In this document: positions 61,553 to 64,000 of the stretch, one piece after another | Layout of the letters: the number at the start of each line of letters is the position of its first letter | Numbering within the stretch: position 1 is the first letter of the stretch | Source: CAZMZW01 sp964571135 | GTDB taxonomy: Bacteria > Chloroflexota > Anaerolineae > Anaerolineales > Anaerolineaceae | Length of the DNA stretch: 64,000 bases | Reading direction: 5' to 3' | Assembly: GCA_964571135.1 (NCBI GenBank) | Contig: CAZMZW010000008.1 | Span: 47,447 to 111,446, forward strand | The notes under the pieces: generated by a model | What the model was told of the DNA's origin: nothing | What the model saw: the letters and a program-made list of their open reading frames with translations, nothing else | Databases searched by the model: none | Made by a program: the position numbers and the translations under genes

Positions 61553-63046
61553 ATGAAGTATGTAGTTGCACTTGATCAAGGAACAACCAGTACCCGCTGC
61601 ATTATTTTTGATCATTCCGCCAACATCATCAGCATGGATCAAATGGAACATCAGCAGATATATCCACAGCCGGGTTGGGTTGAGCATGATGCCCTGGAAA
61701 TATGGAACAATACCCAGAAAGTCCTATATAACGCGATTCACAAAGCAAATATTGAAATAAATGAAATTGCATCAATCGGGATCACCAATCAACGCGAAAC
61801 AACCTTATTGTGGAATCCAAAAACCGGGCAGCCGTATGGAAATGCCATTGTGTGGCAAGATACCCGAACTTCAGATATTTGTAATGTATTAATTAAAAAT
61901 GGCGGGCAGGATCAATTACGAAAAATAACAGGTTTACCCATTGCCACCTATTTTTCCGGTCCAAAGATCAAATGGCTTTTTGATAATGATCCTGAATTAT
62001 TCGCAAAAGCAAATAATGGTGAAGTCCTGTTTGGCAATATGGATACCTGGCTGATCTGGAATCTGACTGGCAGGAGCGATGGTGGAATTCATATAACCGA
62101 CGTTACAAATGCCTCGCGGACCCAGTTAATGAATCTAGACACATTGGAATGGGATCAAGATATTCTCAAATTATTGGATGTTCCGATAAATATCCTGCCT
62201 GTTATTAAATCTTCCTCAGAAGTGTATGGGGAATCCAAAGTGCCTATCGCTGGCATTCCTATCTCTGGCGATCTGGGTGATCAGCAAGCCGCATTATTTG
62301 GGCAAACCTGCTTCGAGCCTGGAGAAGCAAAGAACACCTATGGTACTGGTTGTTTTATGTTGATGAATACCGGGACAAAAATTGTTCCCAGCAAATTTGG
62401 CTTATTGACAACGCTTGGCTATAAAATTGGATCACAAGCACCTGTCTATTGTCTTGAAGGGTCAATCGCCATTACCGGTGCATTGGTTCAATGGCTGCGG
62501 GATAACCTTCAACTTATCACCACTTCAAAAGAGGTTGAAGAGCTGGCTGGAACTGTTGAGGATAATGGAGGAATCTATTTTGTGCCTGCTTTCTCGGGGT
62601 TATTTGCCCCCTACTGGCGCAGCGATGCAAGAGGAGTCATTGTTGGAATGACCCGTTTTATCAATCGCGGCCATTTTGCCAGAGCTGCGCTTGAAGCAAC
62701 TGCCTATCAAACCTGGGAAGTATTGGAAGCGATGGAAAAAGATTCCGGGATCCAACTTAAAACAATGAAAGTGGATGGGGGTATGGTGTTTAATGAATTG
62801 TTAATGCAATTCCAATCTGACATTATTAATGTGCCTGTAATCCGTCCAAAAATTACCGAGACGACAGCACTGGGAGCTGCTTATGCAGGTGGTCTAGCAG
62901 TTGGGTTCTGGCATAACACTGATCAATTAAAGCTAAATTGGGCAGTCGATAAATCTTGGAATCCTGCAATGGACAATTTAGACATGGAAAGGTTGCTTGC
63001 AGGATGGAAAAAAGCAGTCGAGCGGTCATTTAACTGGCAGGTGTGA
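61553..63046 (+). CDS. glpK: Glycerol kinase
   Basis: GlpK phosphorylates glycerol to glycerol 3-phosphate. The 497-residue product matches the usual length and has YVVALDQGTTSTRCIIFDHS at the start, TNQRETTLLWNPKTGQP, VWQDTRTS with substrate residues, and the FGGY blocks GDLGDQQAALFGQTCFEPGE and MKVDGGMVFNELLMQFQSDI near residue 405. It is divergent from the phnDCE operon across 200 bases with its own promoter. Whether phnDCE supplies a glycerol phosphate derivative is speculation. A GGAG RBS lies just before the ATG. Confidence 0.95.
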   Translation: MKYVVALDQGTTSTRCIIFDHSANIISMDQMEHQQIYPQPGWVEHDALEIWNNTQKVLYNAIHKANIEINEIASIGITNQRETTLLWNPKTGQPYGNAIVWQDTRTSDICNVLIKNGGQDQLRKITGLPIATYFSGPKIKWLFDNDPELFAKANNGEVLFGNMDTWLIWNLTGRSDGGIHITDVTNASRTQLMNLDTLEWDQDILKLLDVPINILPVIKSSSEVYGESKVPIAGIPISGDLGDQQAALFGQTCFEPGEAKNTYGTGCFMLMNTGTKIVPSKFGLLTTLGYKIGSQAPVYCLEGSIAITGALVQWLRDNLQLITTSKEVEELAGTVEDNGGIYFVPAFSGLFAPYWRSDARGVIVGMTRFINRGHFARAALEATAYQTWEVLEAMEKDSGIQLKTMKVDGGMVFNELLMQFQSDIINVPVIRPKITETTALGAAYAGGLAVGFWHNTDQLKLNWAVDKSWNPAMDNLDMERLLAGWKKAVERSFNWQV

Positions 63047-63067
63047 GGATTACTGTAATTATCTTGC

Positions 63068-63096
63068 TTGACGTCTCTCTTGTAAGGGAATAAAAT
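63068..63096 (+). promoter_or_regulatory. Predicted sigma-70 promoter of rplY
   Basis: TTGACG (63068-63073), 17-base spacer, TAAAAT (63091-63096). The leader of about 75 bases contains nested pairing: GGTG/CACC outside ACCTG/CAGGT (63125-63162) just before the RBS. Confidence 0.55.
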
Positions 63097-63175
63097 CATT
63101 CTTCGTATTTCAATCTTTTTATTAGGTGAAGGTAACCTGGATAAAATCAGGTGAGAGGCACCGAGGAAGGAATCA

Positions 63176-63916
63176 ATGGAAAAAGTAGTTTTAAATGCCA
63201 CAAAGAGAACTGTTACCGGAAAGCATGTGGCTATCCTGCGACGAGAAGGCAAATTGCCAGGTGTTTTGTATGGCCATAACGTTGAATCCATAGCCATCAC
63301 AATGGATTTGCGAGATGCCACCAATATTTTGAATAAATTATCTGGATCAAGCCTTGTCAATGTCAATATTGATGGTAAAGAACATGCTGCTCTGGTTAGG
63401 GAAAAACAGCGCAATTATATTAAGGGAAGCCTGATTCATGTAGACTTTCAGGTTGTTTCTCTTACTGAGAAATTAAGGACTGATGTCAGCATTAATCTAG
63501 TTGGAACATCCCCGGCCGTGAAAGAGCTCAATGCACTTGTGGTTTCAGGTATTGATGCCGTTGAAGTAGAGTGCTTCCCACAAGACCTGCCTGAAAGAAT
63601 TGTTGTAGATATTTCAAAACTTGTAAATATTGGCGATGCAATTTATCTAAAAGATCTACCCATTCCTGCAAACGTCATTTTCCTGACAGATCCAAATGAA
63701 TTAATTGCAGTTATAACCGCAATCAAGGAAGAAGTTGTTGAGGTTGTCGCTCCTGTTGAGGGTGCTGAAGTACTTGGCACTGAACCAGAAGTGATTGAAA
63801 AAGGTAAGAAAGAAGATGAGCTTGAAGAAGGAGAAACTAAAGAAGGCAAACCAACTGAAGGCAAGGCTAAAGAAGGTAAACCTGCGGAAGTTAAAGCCAA
63901 GACAGACCAAAAATAA
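63176..63916 (+). CDS. rplY: 50S ribosomal protein L25/general stress protein Ctc
   Basis: L25 binds 5S rRNA. The N-terminal part (residues 1-95, RTVTGKHVAILRREGKLPGV and VLYGHNVES) is the L25 domain, and residues about 96-185 are the TL5/Ctc C-terminal beta domain (VPVHF-type DVSINLVGTSPAVKE and ERIVVDISKLVNIGD). The remaining roughly 55 residues are a Lys/Glu-rich, low-complexity tail with repeated EGK/EGKA units. Total length is 246, longer than most Ctc proteins because of that tail. AGGAAGG RBS. Confidence 0.92.
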   Translation: MEKVVLNATKRTVTGKHVAILRREGKLPGVLYGHNVESIAITMDLRDATNILNKLSGSSLVNVNIDGKEHAALVREKQRNYIKGSLIHVDFQVVSLTEKLRTDVSINLVGTSPAVKELNALVVSGIDAVEVECFPQDLPERIVVDISKLVNIGDAIYLKDLPIPANVIFLTDPNELIAVITAIKEEVVEVVAPVEGAEVLGTEPEVIEKGKKEDELEEGETKEGKPTEGKAKEGKPAEVKAKTDQK

Positions 63917-64000
63917 AGGTAAACTATCGAAAAGAGGTGACACTTATTGTAGTGCACCCCATTTATTGGACATAAATTAAGTAAACACGAAGGACTGAGT

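Noticed and set aside
63643..63980. Several frames overlapping the L25 tail
   Set aside because: They result from the biased GAA/AAG-rich repeat tail and have no independent support.
1..64000. CRISPR array, insertion sequences, riboswitches
   Set aside because: I looked for regularly spaced repeats, transposase motifs and typical riboswitch leaders by eye and found none convincing. Covariance-model searches were not possible.

Overview
This window is an ordinary, densely coded stretch of bacterial chromosome: AT-rich, with about 58 protein genes on both strands, one tRNA gene, and no rRNA, CRISPR array or insertion sequence that I can see. The gene mix points to Chloroflexota, probably a low-GC member of the Anaerolineae. 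It has coenzyme F420 genes (cofC, cofD, cofE, npdG, a luciferase-like F420 enzyme), a molybdenum hydroxylase, lipoproteins with solute-binding domains, and several Bacillus-like conserved gene orders. The taxonomic call is inference; no rRNA or marker phylogeny was possible.

Layout. 1-5.3 kb: recG (cut by the window edge), degV, fakA, asp23 (yloU-like), rpmB and rpe, an order close to the B. subtilis rpe-rpmB-yloU-yloV-recG block. 5.4-8.1 kb: SH3 lipoprotein-like protein, MoxR ATPase, DUF58 protein. 8.1-11.4 kb: lon, thiol peroxidase, tRNA-Arg(TCT). 11.5-24.2 kb: a carbohydrate region. A minus-strand operon encodes a metallo-beta-lactamase-fold hydrolase, two permeases and a binding lipoprotein. 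A GHMP sugar kinase resembling plant L-arabinokinase follows. A plus-strand set holds the matching ABC ATPase, a class I aldolase, an FGGY kinase, a fucose/arabinose-isomerase-family protein, a DeoR regulator, an atypical triosephosphate isomerase and a YjbQ protein. Three promoters here carry or adjoin copies of one CATAACAA-type motif, which suggests shared control.

24.2-35 kb: two overlapping unknown genes, a LysM/M23 peptidase, exonuclease III, an orphan NarL-type regulator, a fused YbeY-diacylglycerol kinase, a PgpH-type HD phosphohydrolase, YqeY, DUF1385 and an M20 peptidase. 35.1-46.1 kb: one long plus-strand run with an SsnA-type aminohydrolase, npdG, cofE, cofD, cofC, an F420-type oxidoreductase, a CBS-containing family II pyrophosphatase, a two-gene xanthine dehydrogenase-type hydroxylase and a MocA-like cytidylyltransferase. 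46.1-50.1 kb: DUF2007 protein plus an MrfB/MrfA-like exonuclease and helicase pair; the helicase carries an inserted HNH domain. 50.2-55.1 kb: MFS transporter, starch-binding-like lipoprotein, nusB, second asp23 and a LarA-family protein.

55.1-57.4 kb: a 580-base noncoding gap leading into a Xer-type tyrosine recombinase, with a 28-bp dif-like site in its leader and a P-loop gene behind it. 57.4-61.4 kb: a phnDCE-type transporter with both permease domains fused. 61.5-64 kb: glpK and the ribosomal protein L25 gene.

The observations most worth following are the dif-like site beside its probable recombinase, the HNH-bearing MrfA, the carbohydrate region with its shared operator-like motif, and the unknown gene pair at 24.3-26.3 kb.
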